A stretch of 64,000 nucleotides of DNA from the NCBI GenBank assembly GCA_964586785.1, contig CAZPHS010000002.1, positions 1 to 64,000 of the forward strand, given 5' to 3'. The translations under genes were made by a program, and so were the position numbers. Below, piece by piece: positions 35,712 to 45,800 of the stretch. Numbering within the stretch: position 1 is the stretch's first letter; each line of letters begins with the position of its first letter. The notes under the pieces are model-generated. The model saw only the letters and a program-made list of their open reading frames with translations. It had not been told where the DNA came from and did no database searches. The stretch comes from SZUA-584 sp041656035. Lineage in GTDB: Bacteria; Bacillota; Clostridia; Christensenellales; SZUA-584.

Positions 35712-36458
35712 TTATTCATTGCTTGGAAGCGGAAGGAATATATCGAACGGCGTTTCTTCCGGGTCGGGAGAGCCTTTTAAATCTGATAATTGTTCGAACC
35801 CGCTTTCCGTAAAAATATCGCTTTCGTCGGGCATCAACGGCTGCTTTGCCATGTCGCTTAACTCGTTATCCAATGGCGTTGCCTCGGGCAAAGGCGCGAC
35901 GAGAGACAACGCGTTACCATCAACGCTAATACTATCCGACAAATAAGCTCCGCTGCCAAAAACATCTTTGATGAGCGATACGGCATAACCGATTAACGGC
36001 ACGCTCATAACATAACGCCCTATAACATTATTTTTTGTGAGCACCCAGTTATCTTCATAAGTATCCGTTGTGTTATTGGTGTCACCCTTGGTAAAAATAC
36101 GGCCATCCGGTGTTATTTCCGCAATACGATGGGTGGTGCGGCTGTTTTTGTATTTAAAAGTAATAATGTCTCCGACACAAAGAACGGTATCTTCTTTTAT
36201 TGGTTCAAGGCAAATCACGTCCCCCGGGTTAATGGAAGGCGACATGCTGCCGCTCGTTATGTAATACATTTTATATAACGGGTTATCCACGGCTAATCCT
36301 ACGAATGCCCAAAGGACGAATAAGAATATAAGCACGAGCACCGCGGCAATGGATGTTTGCCACCATGTATAACGCTCGGCGGCATCGGTAACTTTCAATT
36401 CCGAATCGGCGTTAGCGTTTACTGCGGAATTGGCCTGAGCTTCAATTTTTAAATTCAT
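35712..36458 (-). CDS. sipW: SipW-type signal peptidase I
   Basis: 248 residues. One helix at about 35-58 precedes the catalytic region SGSMSPSINPGD, which carries the nucleophile Ser. The second catalytic residue is His in TTHRIAEI, as in SipW and ER-type peptidases, not the Lys of ordinary bacterial enzymes. The C-terminal 70 residues are acidic and unusual. It would process the TasA-like protein encoded next. The ATG at 36458 follows GGAGGTG; the longer frame from 36497 is rejected. It is controlled by the c-di-GMP riboswitch upstream. Confidence 0.88.
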   Translation of the reverse strand: MNLKIEAQANSAVNANADSELKVTDAAERYTWWQTSIAAVLVLIFLFVLWAFVGLAVDNPLYKMYYITSGSMSPSINPGDVICLEPIKEDTVLCVGDIITFKYKNSRTTHRIAEITPDGRIFTKGDTNNTTDTYEDNWVLTKNNVIGRYVMSVPLIGYAVSLIKDVFGSGAYLSDSISVDGNALSLVAPLPEATPLDNELSDMAKQPLMPDESDIFTESGFEQLSDLKGSPDPEETPFDIFLPLPSNE

Positions 36459-36504
36459 AGACACCTCCATACAAAATAGACATTCCTGCGCCGGCAAAAG
36501 CTAA

Positions 36505-36540
36505 AATAAAAAAGCCGCATGATATTTGTTTGCATGCAAC
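36505..36540 (-). terminator. Riboswitch terminator ahead of sipW
   Basis: On the minus strand GTTGCATG pairs with CATGCGGC (two G-T pairs) and is followed by TTTTTTATTTT. Its 5' arm overlaps the 3' end of the c-di-GMP aptamer. Confidence 0.75.
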
Positions 36541-36614
36541 CGACTGTCATAACCAACAGGTCTTAGACTCGAAAGCTTTGCGTCACCGCTTTTCAACGGG
36601 TTTGCCCTTTGCTA
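36536..36614 (-). promoter_or_regulatory. Cyclic di-GMP-I (GEMM) riboswitch
   Basis: On the minus strand the core GGGCAAACC is followed by a stem CCGTT-GAAA-AGCGG closed by a GNRA tetraloop, then GACGCAAAGC, and a second stem with TCTAAG and TATGA. The last two form the tetraloop receptor seen in this class, with the usual G-C pair replaced by A-U. The aptamer is followed by a terminator and then sipW. Since the terminator's 5' arm uses the aptamer's closing strand, ligand binding may favour read-through. Confidence 0.88.
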
Positions 36615-36859
36615 TACTGTTTACATATTGAAATATAATAATTTCGTTTTGAACTTTCAACAAATGAGACAAAACATTCCATGAACAATCAATATTAGTG
36701 GTTATGCTACATGTATTTACACAGCGATTATTTAATATGATAAGACTTATCTCAAGCAATGTATGTTTTTTTCGTATTGTTGGTACAATTAATTTTGTAT
36801 TGCATATGTATTGCATCTGTAATTCAATACTGGCAAATTAAACGCCGGAGGATTTTATA

Positions 36860-37132
36860 ATGGTTAAAAAGGCTATAACCGGAATAGCGTGTTTTATTGT
36901 GATCGCAGGCTTGTTTGCCATGTGTACGAACAACCGCAACCTTGAAGCTTCGGAATGGACATACGGTAAATCAGACACGATAAAAAGCAGTACGCAATTG
37001 AAACGCGCGATAGCTGAAAAGAAAGCTATTTTGGAACAGTTAAGCGAGATGGACCAAGACGAATACAGCAAAAATTATAAAAAGCTGCACGAACGGTATG
37101 ATGCAGTTAATGAAGCGATTAATAATTATTAA
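36860..37132 (+). CDS. Small secreted or lipoprotein-like protein
   Basis: 90 residues. The N-terminus has a signal peptide with a possible lipobox (LFAMC, Cys22). The mature part of about 65 residues is helical and charged, with a likely coiled coil (LKRAIAEKKAILEQLSEMD). A GGAGG site precedes the ATG. It is divergent from sipW and convergent with the next gene. Function is unknown. Confidence 0.65.
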   Translation: MVKKAITGIACFIVIAGLFAMCTNNRNLEASEWTYGKSDTIKSSTQLKRAIAEKKAILEQLSEMDQDEYSKNYKKLHERYDAVNEAINNY

Positions 37133-37204
37133 CGAAGGCAGCGAAGCATCATGCGGATTGCGCCCGCTCGATTCAGGAAACGCCAAGGGCGCCCGCAAGA
37201 AGTC

Positions 37205-38371
37205 TTATTTGCCTTTTGACTGTTCTTGCCTTTGTATATGTACCGTGTTGCCGTATTTCTCAAGCTGCGCTCGTTCAAGTTCATCGAATGCGCTAAAATC
37301 TATTGATTCTTCGGAGTCAAAGACTTTTCTAATAATAAGCTGTATATCACTTAAAGCTAATTCAGTGGTTAATAATCCTATACTTTCCGCATATTCATCG
37401 GGAACTATATATATATTACTTTGCTTCAATTCACCCGCAACTGAATAAAAAATATATAAGCAATACTGGTATAATACACAGTAATGTACCTTTGAATCCA
37501 CACCGCTAATTCCGCCTGGTTTTTGCAGCGCATCATTAATAAGAAAAGTATGCAAATATTCTTCAACTAACTCTTTCAAACCTTTATCAAGGTTTTCTTT
37601 TTCGCCGCTAAAGAATTTTACATTGGCTTCAAAGAGTTTTCTGGCAATTTTCTGACCTTCACTGCCGTCTAAAAATAATTTATAAAAATCGAAAACATTA
37701 TAATTTCCCTTCCAACTTTTATTCTTATAATCCGGTACAATAGTAGTATAAAAATAATTTTTATTTATATTTGTACCAGCGGTTATATTGGCTGTTTCGG
37801 CACTTATATTTTCAATATTACCACAGTTACATGCTAATAAAACCCCTTTAGTAGATTCATAATATCTCGGATCAGAAGTATCAACATTCACTTTTTTTAA
37901 ATCTGGAATAAGATTATTAATTCTATTATCTACTTTAACCTCATTATCCACATCATCAAATACATGCGGGTCTTTTTCGTATATTTTAGCCAATACTTCG
38001 CTTAATTCTTCTGCGCCGCTCTCGTCTGTGTTACCCTGCTGCGCCAGCTTGATGAATTCTTGTTCTTCATCAGTCAGTTCGTAAAACTCAAAGTCTTCTA
38101 TCCGTGATATGTTGCCGCTGATTCTCGTTCTTTCCTTTTCAAAATCCACAACATCAGGGTATAATTCCGACAAAGCTGTGTCGCTGAATATTTCGCTAAA
38201 CACGTTTTCATAGCCAAACGGCGTCGGCGTCAGCTCCGGCGTCGGTTCGGGAGTGGCAACGGGCGTCCGTACTGGTGAAGACGCGGGCGTGGTTTGCGCG
38301 GCGGGTGTGCCGCAGAACGCGAAGGAAAGCAGCATAAGCGCGGCTAAAATAATCGATAACAGCTTTTTCAT
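37205..38371 (-). CDS. Putative lipoprotein with Thr-Pro linker
   Basis: 388 residues. The signal peptide ends in a lipobox-like FAFC. A Pro/Thr-rich linker of about 30 residues follows and then a domain of about 330 residues, rich in Asp, Glu and Lys, without a recognised family. The ATG at 38371 lies seven bases after AGGAG. The open frame extends upstream across two tRNA genes, which is fortuitous. Codons are more AT-rich than in the neighbours. Confidence 0.75.
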   Translation of the reverse strand: MKKLLSIILAALMLLSFAFCGTPAAQTTPASSPVRTPVATPEPTPELTPTPFGYENVFSEIFSDTALSELYPDVVDFEKERTRISGNISRIEDFEFYELTDEEQEFIKLAQQGNTDESGAEELSEVLAKIYEKDPHVFDDVDNEVKVDNRINNLIPDLKKVNVDTSDPRYYESTKGVLLACNCGNIENISAETANITAGTNINKNYFYTTIVPDYKNKSWKGNYNVFDFYKLFLDGSEGQKIARKLFEANVKFFSGEKENLDKGLKELVEEYLHTFLINDALQKPGGISGVDSKVHYCVLYQYCLYIFYSVAGELKQSNIYIVPDEYAESIGLLTTELALSDIQLIIRKVFDSEESIDFSAFDELERAQLEKYGNTVHIQRQEQSKGK

Positions 38372-38506
38372 TACCATTCTCCTGATAAGAGTTATTAAAG
38401 TATATGTATTTAATGTAACATTTTGTAATATTGTAGCACGGGTGAACAGAAGACGTAAGAGAAATAACGCAGGCACACTTAACGCCGCCGCAGGCGGCTT
38501 TTCAAA

Positions 38507-38541
38507 GAAAAACCGCCGCGAAATTAGCGCAGTCCGCGGCG
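38507..38541 (-). terminator. Terminator of tRNA-Ser/tRNA-Ala
   Basis: On the minus strand CGCCGCG / CGCGGCG is followed by GTTTTTC, close after tRNA-Ala. Confidence 0.7.
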
Positions 38542-38544
38542 ACA

Positions 38545-38620
38545 TGGTGGAGCATAGCGGGATCGAACCGCTGACCTCTGCATTGCGAACGCAGCGCTCT
38601 ACCAGCTGAGCCAATGCCCC
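38545..38620 (-). tRNA. tRNA-Ala (anticodon CGC)
   Basis: Acceptor GGGGCAT / ATGCTCC, which includes G3-U70. The anticodon loop is TTCGCAA between CTGCG and TGCAG, and CCA is encoded. It reads GCG. Confidence 0.94.
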
Positions 38621-38680
38621 ATATATTACGTCCGGCACATAGTAAACTGCCTTGAGCCGGTTTAAACCGATATGCTGTAG

Positions 38681-38771
38681 TGGCGGAGGAGGTGGGATTC
38701 GAACCCACGTGCCGGTTCCCCGACAAACGCATTTCGAGTGCGCCCCGTTATGACCGCTTCGATACTCCTCC
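38681..38771 (-). tRNA. tRNA-Ser (anticodon CGA)
   Basis: Acceptor GGAGGAG / CTCCTCC, a long variable arm (class II tRNA), anticodon loop CTCGAAA, T loop TTCGAAT, encoded CCA. It reads UCG and lies 60 bases upstream of tRNA-Ala in the same transcript. Confidence 0.94.
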
Positions 38772-38825
38772 GCGGATTGGCCATATCTGTCCCCGCGAAC
38801 AGCCTTATGTACTGTTACGAAAACC

Positions 38826-38854
38826 AATTATAAATGATTTGTCCATGTAATTCA
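38826..38854 (-). promoter_or_regulatory. Promoter of tRNA-Ser/tRNA-Ala
   Basis: On the minus strand TTGAAT (38854-38849), a 17-base spacer and TATAAT (38831-38826). Confidence 0.7.
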
Positions 38855-38993
38855 AGTACAAAATACGAACGTTTCCACGATGTCAAGGACAAGTCTAAGA
38901 TTTCCTTTAAAAAATACCGCCCTGCCCTTGGCAACATAGCGCAACCAGGGTTTGACGCTAAACAACACCTTCTTTTCATTCGCGCCTTTTTCA

Positions 38994-39022
38994 TTGAACA
39001 CAATCCGCGATTATGTTATACT
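38994..39022 (+). promoter_or_regulatory. Promoter of proS
   Basis: TTGAAC (38994-38999), a 17-base spacer and TATACT (39017-39022), 45 bases before the proS start. No T-box is present. Confidence 0.6.
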
Positions 39023-39066
39023 GTGCGGGTATTTTAGTAGCTTAGTCAAAGGAGTTATTTAGGCTG

Positions 39067-40770
39067 ATGAGAATGTCGCAGATGCTGTTTTCAACACGGC
39101 GCGAGGCGCCCGCGGAGGCGGAAGCGCAAAGCCATGTGCTGCTTCTTAAGGCGGGCATGATTCGCCGCCTGGCAACGGGAGTGTACGCGCTTATGCCGCT
39201 CGGGTTTCGCGTTTTTAAAAAGATAGAGAAAATAATACGCGAGGAGATGAACGCCGCCGGCGCGCAGGAGCTTGTTATGTCGGCGCTGCTGCCGGCCGAA
39301 TACTATCAGCAGTCCGGCCGGTGGGATGTTTTCGGCACCGAGATGATAAAGTTTCAGGACAGAAACGGGCGCGACTTCTGCTTAGGACCAACTCATGAGG
39401 AAATATTCGCATATGTGCTGCGGCAGGAGCTGCAGTCCTACAAGGCCATGCCTAAAACCATATATCAGATACAAAATAAATACCGCGACGAGCGCCGTCC
39501 GCGCTTTGGCATGATACGCTGCCGCGAATTTGTTATGAAGGACGCTTACTCGTTTGACGTTGACGAAGCAGGCCTTGATAAGTCTTACAACAATATGTAC
39601 GACGCGTACTGTAAAATTTTTGACCGCTGCGGGTTAGATTATGTTGTCGTACACGCGGACAGCGGCGCCATGGGCGGCTCGGGCTCCCAGGAGTTTATGA
39701 TAATATCCGATATAGGCGATGATATAATCGTATCGTGCCCTAAATGCGGCTTTGCGGCAAACGCGGAGTTAGCCGCGTGCCCCGATGCCGCCGTTACCGA
39801 AGAAGATATGAAAGCCATGGAAAAAGTGCATACGCCAAACGCCGGAACTATTGAAGAGCTTGTAGGCTTTTTCGGAGAAACGCCCGACAAATTCGCCAAA
39901 ACGCTGCTTTACATCGCGGACGGAAAAACAGTGGCGGCCATGGTGCGCGGCGACCGCGAAATAAATGAAACTAAGCTGAAAAATTATATTGGCTGCGCGA
40001 ACTTAGAGCTTGCGGGGCCCGGGGAAGTATTTAAGGCAACCGGCGCGAAGGTTGGGTTTGCGGGACCTGTCGGTTTAGTTGCGGACAGGCTTATTGTTGA
40101 TAAAGAAGTGCCGTGCATGCGCAATTTTCTTGTAGGCGCGAACGAAACGGATTACCACTTCATTGGAGTTAACTACCGGCGAGACTTTAATACAAACGAT
40201 GTATGCGACATACGCATGATAGAGCAAGGCGATCCGTGCCCTAAGTGCGGCGCGAACGCCAATATAGACAAGTCCATAGAAGTCGGGCACATTTTTAAGC
40301 TGGGCACCAAATACAGCGTTGCAATGGAGTGCTTTTTTATCGATCGGGAAGCAAAACAAAAACCGTGTATTATGGGCAGCTACGGCATTGGGCTTAACCG
40401 TACAATTCAGGCTATTATAGAGCAGTATAACGATGAGGACGGTATAATCTGGCCGGACAGCGTAGCTCCGTATAACGCCGTGGTGGTTCCCGTAAGCGCC
40501 GCGAACGAAGTGCAATTCGCCTTTGCCGAGCAGATATATAATAAGCTTGCCGACGCGGGCATAGATACTCTTTTGGACGATCGTGACGAGCGCGCGGGAG
40601 TAAAGTTTAAAGATGCGGATTTAATTGGTATTCCCCACCGTATAAACGTGGGACGCCGCGCGGCCGAAGGCGTCGTAGAGTACAAGCCGCGCAAAGAAAA
40701 GCAGGCCTGTGAAATGACCGCGGACGAGGCGGTGCGGCGTATTGCCGACTCGGTGCGCAAAACAAAATAA
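39067..40770 (+). CDS. proS: Prolyl-tRNA synthetase (bacterial type)
   Basis: 567 residues, class II synthetase with the editing (INS) domain. Motif 2 is in YRDERRPRFGMIRCREFVMKD split across two strands, and the editing region includes KTLLYIADGKTVAAMVRGD. The C-terminal anticodon-binding domain ends with ADSVRKTK. It charges tRNA-Pro. AAAGGAG is about a dozen bases before the ATG. Confidence 0.96.
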   Translation: MRMSQMLFSTRREAPAEAEAQSHVLLLKAGMIRRLATGVYALMPLGFRVFKKIEKIIREEMNAAGAQELVMSALLPAEYYQQSGRWDVFGTEMIKFQDRNGRDFCLGPTHEEIFAYVLRQELQSYKAMPKTIYQIQNKYRDERRPRFGMIRCREFVMKDAYSFDVDEAGLDKSYNNMYDAYCKIFDRCGLDYVVVHADSGAMGGSGSQEFMIISDIGDDIIVSCPKCGFAANAELAACPDAAVTEEDMKAMEKVHTPNAGTIEELVGFFGETPDKFAKTLLYIADGKTVAAMVRGDREINETKLKNYIGCANLELAGPGEVFKATGAKVGFAGPVGLVADRLIVDKEVPCMRNFLVGANETDYHFIGVNYRRDFNTNDVCDIRMIEQGDPCPKCGANANIDKSIEVGHIFKLGTKYSVAMECFFIDREAKQKPCIMGSYGIGLNRTIQAIIEQYNDEDGIIWPDSVAPYNAVVVPVSAANEVQFAFAEQIYNKLADAGIDTLLDDRDERAGVKFKDADLIGIPHRINVGRRAAEGVVEYKPRKEKQACEMTADEAVRRIADSVRKTK

Positions 40771-40832
40771 CAGGCGCATTACTGTCGGCATTTTCAAGCG
40801 GCGTCGAGCATGTATTGTATGCGTTTTAGGTG

Positions 40833-40861
40833 TTGACAGCGCCGCTGTCAGCCGTTACAAT
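40833..40861 (+). promoter_or_regulatory. Promoter of tRNA-Ala(GGC)
   Basis: TTGACA (40833-40838), a 17-base spacer and TACAAT (40856-40861). Confidence 0.8.
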
Positions 40862-40877
40862 TGTGTGTGCGTACAAC

Positions 40878-40954
40878 GGGGGATTAGCTCAGTTGGCTAG
40901 AGCGCTTGACTGGCAGTCAAGAGGTCACGAGTTCGAGTCTCGTATTCTCCACCA
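40878..40954 (+). tRNA. tRNA-Ala (anticodon GGC)
   Basis: The anticodon loop CTGGCAG between CTTGA and TCAAG gives GGC. The acceptor has the G3-U70 pair that identifies tRNA-Ala. T loop TTCGAGT, encoded CCA. Confidence 0.94.
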
Positions 40955-40982
40955 AAAAAGCCTTTTAGATAAGGCTTTTTTA
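40955..40982 (+). terminator. Terminator of tRNA-Ala(GGC)
   Basis: AAAAAGCCTT / AAGGCTTTTT with a six-base loop, directly after CCA. Confidence 0.85.
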
Positions 40983-41012
40983 ATGCTTTGTTAAGCGCCA
41001 TGGCGCTTGAGT

Positions 41013-41237
41013 TTACTTCCAATAATTATTAGCGGCGGCGACCGTTTGAAAGTTAGTGGCGATTATGTGAGACGCAGCTATAAGACTATTAGCGTTTTTT
41101 GAGTATATCGGTCGCAATGCTTTTCGAATATTCTCGGACGGTTGCGTGTACTCGATTCCCTTCTGGGAAAGTTTAATCGCAAGCTCGAACCCTTCTTGCG
41201 GCGTACTGGTCCTCAAAGTTGAAAGCCAAAAATCCAT
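41013..41237 (-). CDS. Small phage-type protein
   Basis: 74 residues (begins MDFWLSTLRTSTPQEGFE), soluble and helical. GGGGGTGA stands about six bases before the ATG, nearly the same leader as the endolysin gene upstream, so the two probably belong to one phage-derived unit. Function is unknown. Confidence 0.5.
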   Translation of the reverse strand: MDFWLSTLRTSTPQEGFELAIKLSQKGIEYTQPSENIRKALRPIYSKNANSLIAASHIIATNFQTVAAANNYWK

Positions 41238-41456
41238 TTCTACATCACCCCCTATCCTTACAATATATGCTTTAAAAAATAAACGGTTCTGCAAAAGCCG
41301 CGCAGACACAAGAAAGAAAAAATAAAAGCGGGAAGAATGGCAAAGAGAGTTAGAGTTTGACGCTGAAAAGCCCTATAGGTTGGACGATATAAAAGCCATG
41401 CCTGCCATCAGCTTTATAAATTTTTATCCCGCGTTCACAGCCGCAACCATGCTTGT

Positions 41457-42239
41457 TTATTCAACAATCTTTTTTATGGCGTCTATTTTCCCTTTTAGCG
41501 CCTTAATCTCGCTTTGCAATTGCGCGTCCCCACTTTTACCGAACATAGCCGCGGCGGTCGCGCCGTCAACGTATCCGGTCTGCGGCACTCCATGCGCTTT
41601 CTGGAACGCTTTCGTCGCGGCTTCTGTTCTGCTGCCCCATTGCCCTAAAAGCTTAACGTCCATACCCTCCTGAAATCCGGCGTCAATCAATGCCGTCTGC
41701 CATGCCTTAATAACCGCCGCCGAACTTGATTTATTTATCATAATGTCAACCTCGCTCTCGTAAATAATATCTTTCAGTTTGCCCCAATGCGTCCACGGCC
41801 TGCCGCTGACCTTTGTTTTGACAACGCCGTATTTATACCCTCTGGCTTCAATCACGTATCCGCCGCCAACAAACACGCCTATATGCCCTTTTTTCCAAAC
41901 GATAAGCCCCGGGATTTCGGGTATTGTTTTTATTGTGCCCGTTTCGGTGCAGCGGCTGAAAAGAGTGTCGGCTTTCTGGTCCTGGTATTTTGGGACGATT
42001 GACCGAAACGCCGCTATAATCAATCCGGAACAATCCGCTACAAAATGCCCAAACCACCGCGCGCACGCCTCAACGTAATAACTATACGCCGTTCCGGCAA
42101 ACGCGCTGGGTTTGTTGCGTGTTTTAGCCCAGTACTCCGCCGTTGCCAACGAGTACATTTCGCCTTGCGCCGATAAAACGTAACCCCATTTTTCCGTCAA
42201 CGCTTTTTCAGCAAATTCTACCAATTGTTGAGCTGTCAT
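41457..42239 (-). CDS. NlpC/P60 endolysin with peptidoglycan-binding domain
   Basis: 260 residues. The catalytic NlpC/P60 part has the nucleophile Cys in FVADCSGLI (about residue 70) and the His in GHIGVFVGGGYVIEA. A peptidoglycan-binding type 1 domain follows (about 170-235) with WGSRTEAATKAFQKAHG. A short helical end follows. There is no signal peptide, as expected for a phage lysin. The ATG at 42239 follows GGGGTGA. It is probably a remnant of a prophage beside the tRNA-Ala gene. Confidence 0.85.
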   Translation of the reverse strand: MTAQQLVEFAEKALTEKWGYVLSAQGEMYSLATAEYWAKTRNKPSAFAGTAYSYYVEACARWFGHFVADCSGLIIAAFRSIVPKYQDQKADTLFSRCTETGTIKTIPEIPGLIVWKKGHIGVFVGGGYVIEARGYKYGVVKTKVSGRPWTHWGKLKDIIYESEVDIMINKSSSAAVIKAWQTALIDAGFQEGMDVKLLGQWGSRTEAATKAFQKAHGVPQTGYVDGATAAAMFGKSGDAQLQSEIKALKGKIDAIKKIVE

Positions 42240-42383
42240 GCAATCACCCCTATCTTGTAATAATGCCAATCACCACCCGCACAAATAAATAGATGTACTT
42301 AACAAATTCTAACTCTACCATGCGGTTTTGCCAGCGCGTGTAGTATAATCTGTCATTACCGCGCCTTCGTTAAAAAATAATAC

Positions 42384-42686
42384 TCACTCTTTGCAACCAA
42401 TACAGCTCATTTTCGTCGTTATCGTAAAATTCATGCTACGGGTTGCCGAACGCACTAACGTTCCCCGGCCGCGGCCGCCTGTGTCGCTTAAAATGACACC
42501 ATCCGTCGTTGCTATTACAGTATATTCACACTTGCGGTTATTCGCGCCTGTACAATTATTAAAACAGATCCAATCGTTATTTATATCAACGGATACGCAC
42601 CGCCGTCGCGGGGTTTGCGCCGTCCATGGTGAAGGTTTCGTATTAGTGGAAGCTTTCCGCCCAAAATGTAACAAATCAATTGACAA
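42384..42686 (-). pseudogene. C-terminal fragment, possibly phage structural protein
   Basis: An open frame of 100 codons from a TTG without a ribosome-binding site. It contains CVSVDINNDWICFNNC and DGVILSDTGGRGRGT and ends MSCIGCKE. It lies directly upstream of the endolysin in the same orientation, as tail genes do in phages. No family is recognised, and it may be only a fragment. Confidence 0.35.
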
Positions 42687-42825
42687 CTCAACTCAAAAGC
42701 AATCTTAGTTGACCGTCATGTATAAAAAATATATAATAATAAAGATTGTGAACAGACTAACGATATGGTCAATTATAACAGCTCAAGCCAGGCATAAATT
42801 TGGATCATATTTAAGGAGGATATAT

Positions 42826-45800
42826 ATGGGACTAAAACACACTATTGATGGCAACACCGCCGCCGCTCACGTGGCATACGCGTTCTCAGACGTCGGCGCT
42901 ATTTACCCCATCACACCATCATCGCCCATGGCGGAGGTTTGCGACGAATGGGCGGCTAATGATAGAAAAAATCTTTTCGGACAAAAAATGCGCATAGCCG
43001 AAATGCAGTCCGAAGGCGGCGCGGCGGGCGCTGTCCACGGCTCTTTGGCGGCGGGCGCCTTCACGTCCACATTTACGGCGTCACAAGGGCTGCTTCTTAT
43101 GATTCCCAACATGTATAAAATAGCGGGCGAACTGTTGCCTTGTGTATTTCATGTTTCGGCACGCAGCCTCGCGGCACACGCTCTGTCAATTTTCGGCGAC
43201 CACAGCGATGTTATGTCTGCCCGCCAGACGGGGTTTGCCTTTTTAGCTTCGGGAAGCGTACAGGAAGTTATGGATATGGCGGCGATATCGCACCTTTCCA
43301 CCTTGAAAACCAAGGTTCCCTTTGTACACTTCTTTGACGGATTCCGCACATCTCACGAGGTTCAAAAGATTGAGCTTATAGAGTACGAAACGCTCGAAAA
43401 GCTGGCGGATAAGCAGGCGATTGCGGACTTTAGAGATCGCGCTATGAATCCTGAACGCCCGCACCTTCAGGGCACCGCTCAAAATCCGGACATTTATTTC
43501 CAGAACAGAGAAGCGGCAAACAAATATTACGACGCGACGCCCGGTATAGTTGAACAGGTAATGAACGATTTTTATACCGCGGTTGGCAGAAAATACGGGC
43601 TGTTTGATTATGTAGGCGCTCCCGACGCCACAGACATACTTGTGCTTATGGGCAGCGGAGCGGAAGCGGCCGAAGAAACAATAAATTATCTTAACGCGCG
43701 CGGAGCGAAACTTGGGGCCATCAAAGTAAGGCTTTACCGCCCGTTCTCCGCTAAACACTTTTTATCGGCGCTTCCCGACAGCGTTCAGCGAATCGCGGTT
43801 CTTGACAGAACCAAAGAACCGGGCGCGCTTGGCGAACCGTTATACCAAGACGTTGTAACGGTGCTTTCCGAAGCGGGAAAATCCCTAAAGGTTATTGGCG
43901 GACGTTACGGTCTTTCGTCAAAAGAATTCACGCCTTCTATGATAAAAGCGGTGTTTGATAACCTATCCGGTGAAATGAAAAACCATTTTACGGTGGGCAT
44001 AAACGACGACGTTACTTTCTTAAGCCTTGATTATTCGGAAACTATTGACGCTGCTCCGGAGGGCACTTTCCGCTGCAAGTTCTACGGTCTTGGCAGTGAC
44101 GGAACAGTAGGCGCCAACAAAAACTCTATTAAAATCATCGGCGACCATACGGACATGTACGCGCAGGGGTTTTTCTATTACGATTCCAAAAAATCCGGCG
44201 GTCTTACGGTATCACACCTTCGTTTCGGAAAAAGCCCCATACAGTCAACGTACCTTATAGACTCTTCGGATTTGAGCGCATGTCATAATTCGTCTTTTGT
44301 AACCCGTTACGACATGCTTTCGGATGTAAAAGAGGGCGGCATATTTCTGCTTAATTCTCCGTGGAGCTTAGAGCAGATGGAGCGGGAGCTTCCCGCGCGG
44401 CTAAAAAACGCTATAGCCGGAAAGAAAATAAGGTTCTTTAATATTAACGCCATTGATATTGCTCAAAAAGCGGGCATGGGCGGTCGCATAAATACGGTGA
44501 TGCAGGCGGCGTTCTTTAAAGTGGCGGGCATTATACCCGAGGCCGACGCTATTGAGTATATGAAACAGGCTGTAAAGAAAACTTACGGTAAAAAAGGCGA
44601 TAAAATAGTCAATATGAATTACGCCGCTATCGATATGGGAGCCAAAGAGCTTACCGAGGTAAAATATCCCCAAAACTGGGCTGACACCACACAAGGCGCG
44701 CCTCTTGTGGCCGCTCCTCCCGAGGCGGGGGAATTCTTCACAAATGTTCTCTACCCCATAATCGAGCAAAAGGGCGATTCTTTGCCCGTATCCGCATTCG
44801 ATCCCCGCGGATTCTTCCCTACCGGCACAACACAGTTTGAAAAGCGCGGTATCGCCGTCAATGTGCCAAAATGGATACCCGAAAATTGCATAATGTGCAA
44901 TCAATGTTCTTTTGTATGCCCTCATGCGACAATAAGGCCTTTCCTCGCAAAGGATGAAGATTTGGCAAACGCGCCGGCGGGATATATCACAAAAGAAGCG
45001 CGCGGAAAAGACGTTGCGGGCTACAGGTATCGTATGCAGATTTCGCCTCTCGATTGCACAGGCTGCGGCAACTGCGCCGATATCTGCCCCGCCAAACAAA
45101 AAGCGCTTGTTATGACTCCGCTTTCGCAAACGGTTGACGCGGAAAGCGAAAACTGGGAGTTTGCAAAAAAACTTCCCCGTCCGGATATACTTATTAATAA
45201 ATCTACTGTTATCGGTTCGCAATACATGCGTCCGTTATTCGAATTTTCAGGCGCTTGCGGAGGCTGCGGCGAAACACCCTATCTTAAACTGATAACACAG
45301 TTATTCGGAGACCGTATGCTTGTCGCCAACGCCACGGGCTGCTCGTCTATATACAGCGGCAATACGCCAACATGCCCGTATACCAAGAACGAAGACGGGC
45401 ACGGGCCCGCATGGGCAAATTCTCTTTTTGAGGATAACGCCGAATTTGGTTTTGGTATGAATCTGGCAACCGTACAACGCCGCGAAAAGCTTAAGGATTT
45501 GGCCTTGAGGGCTGCCGACGCCGCCAAAGGAGAGCTTAAAGAAGCGCTGTCCACATGGCTTGAAAACGCAAACGACGGCGAAAAGTCAAAAGAAGCCGCG
45601 GCGGCTTTAAAGGCTGCGCTGCCCGACGCCATTGCTTCGGCCTCGGGAAAACAAAAGGAGCTTTTAGAGCAAATACGGACGGACGAGGACTTGCTCGTCA
45701 AAAAATCCATTTGGATTATCGGCGGCGACGGCTGGGCATACGATATCGGCTACGGTGGGCTAGACCATGTGCTCGCCATGGGCGAAGATGTCAACGTGCT

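Noticed and set aside
38372..38827. N-terminal extension of the lipoprotein ORF
   Set aside because: The extension runs through tRNA-Ala and tRNA-Ser. The signal peptide and ribosome-binding site at 38371 mark the real start.
42709..42825. N-terminal extension of PFOR
   Set aside because: No family similarity, and AGGAGG directly precedes the ATG at 42826.
44401..45222. Minus-strand ORF of 273 codons
   Set aside because: Antisense shadow of PFOR.
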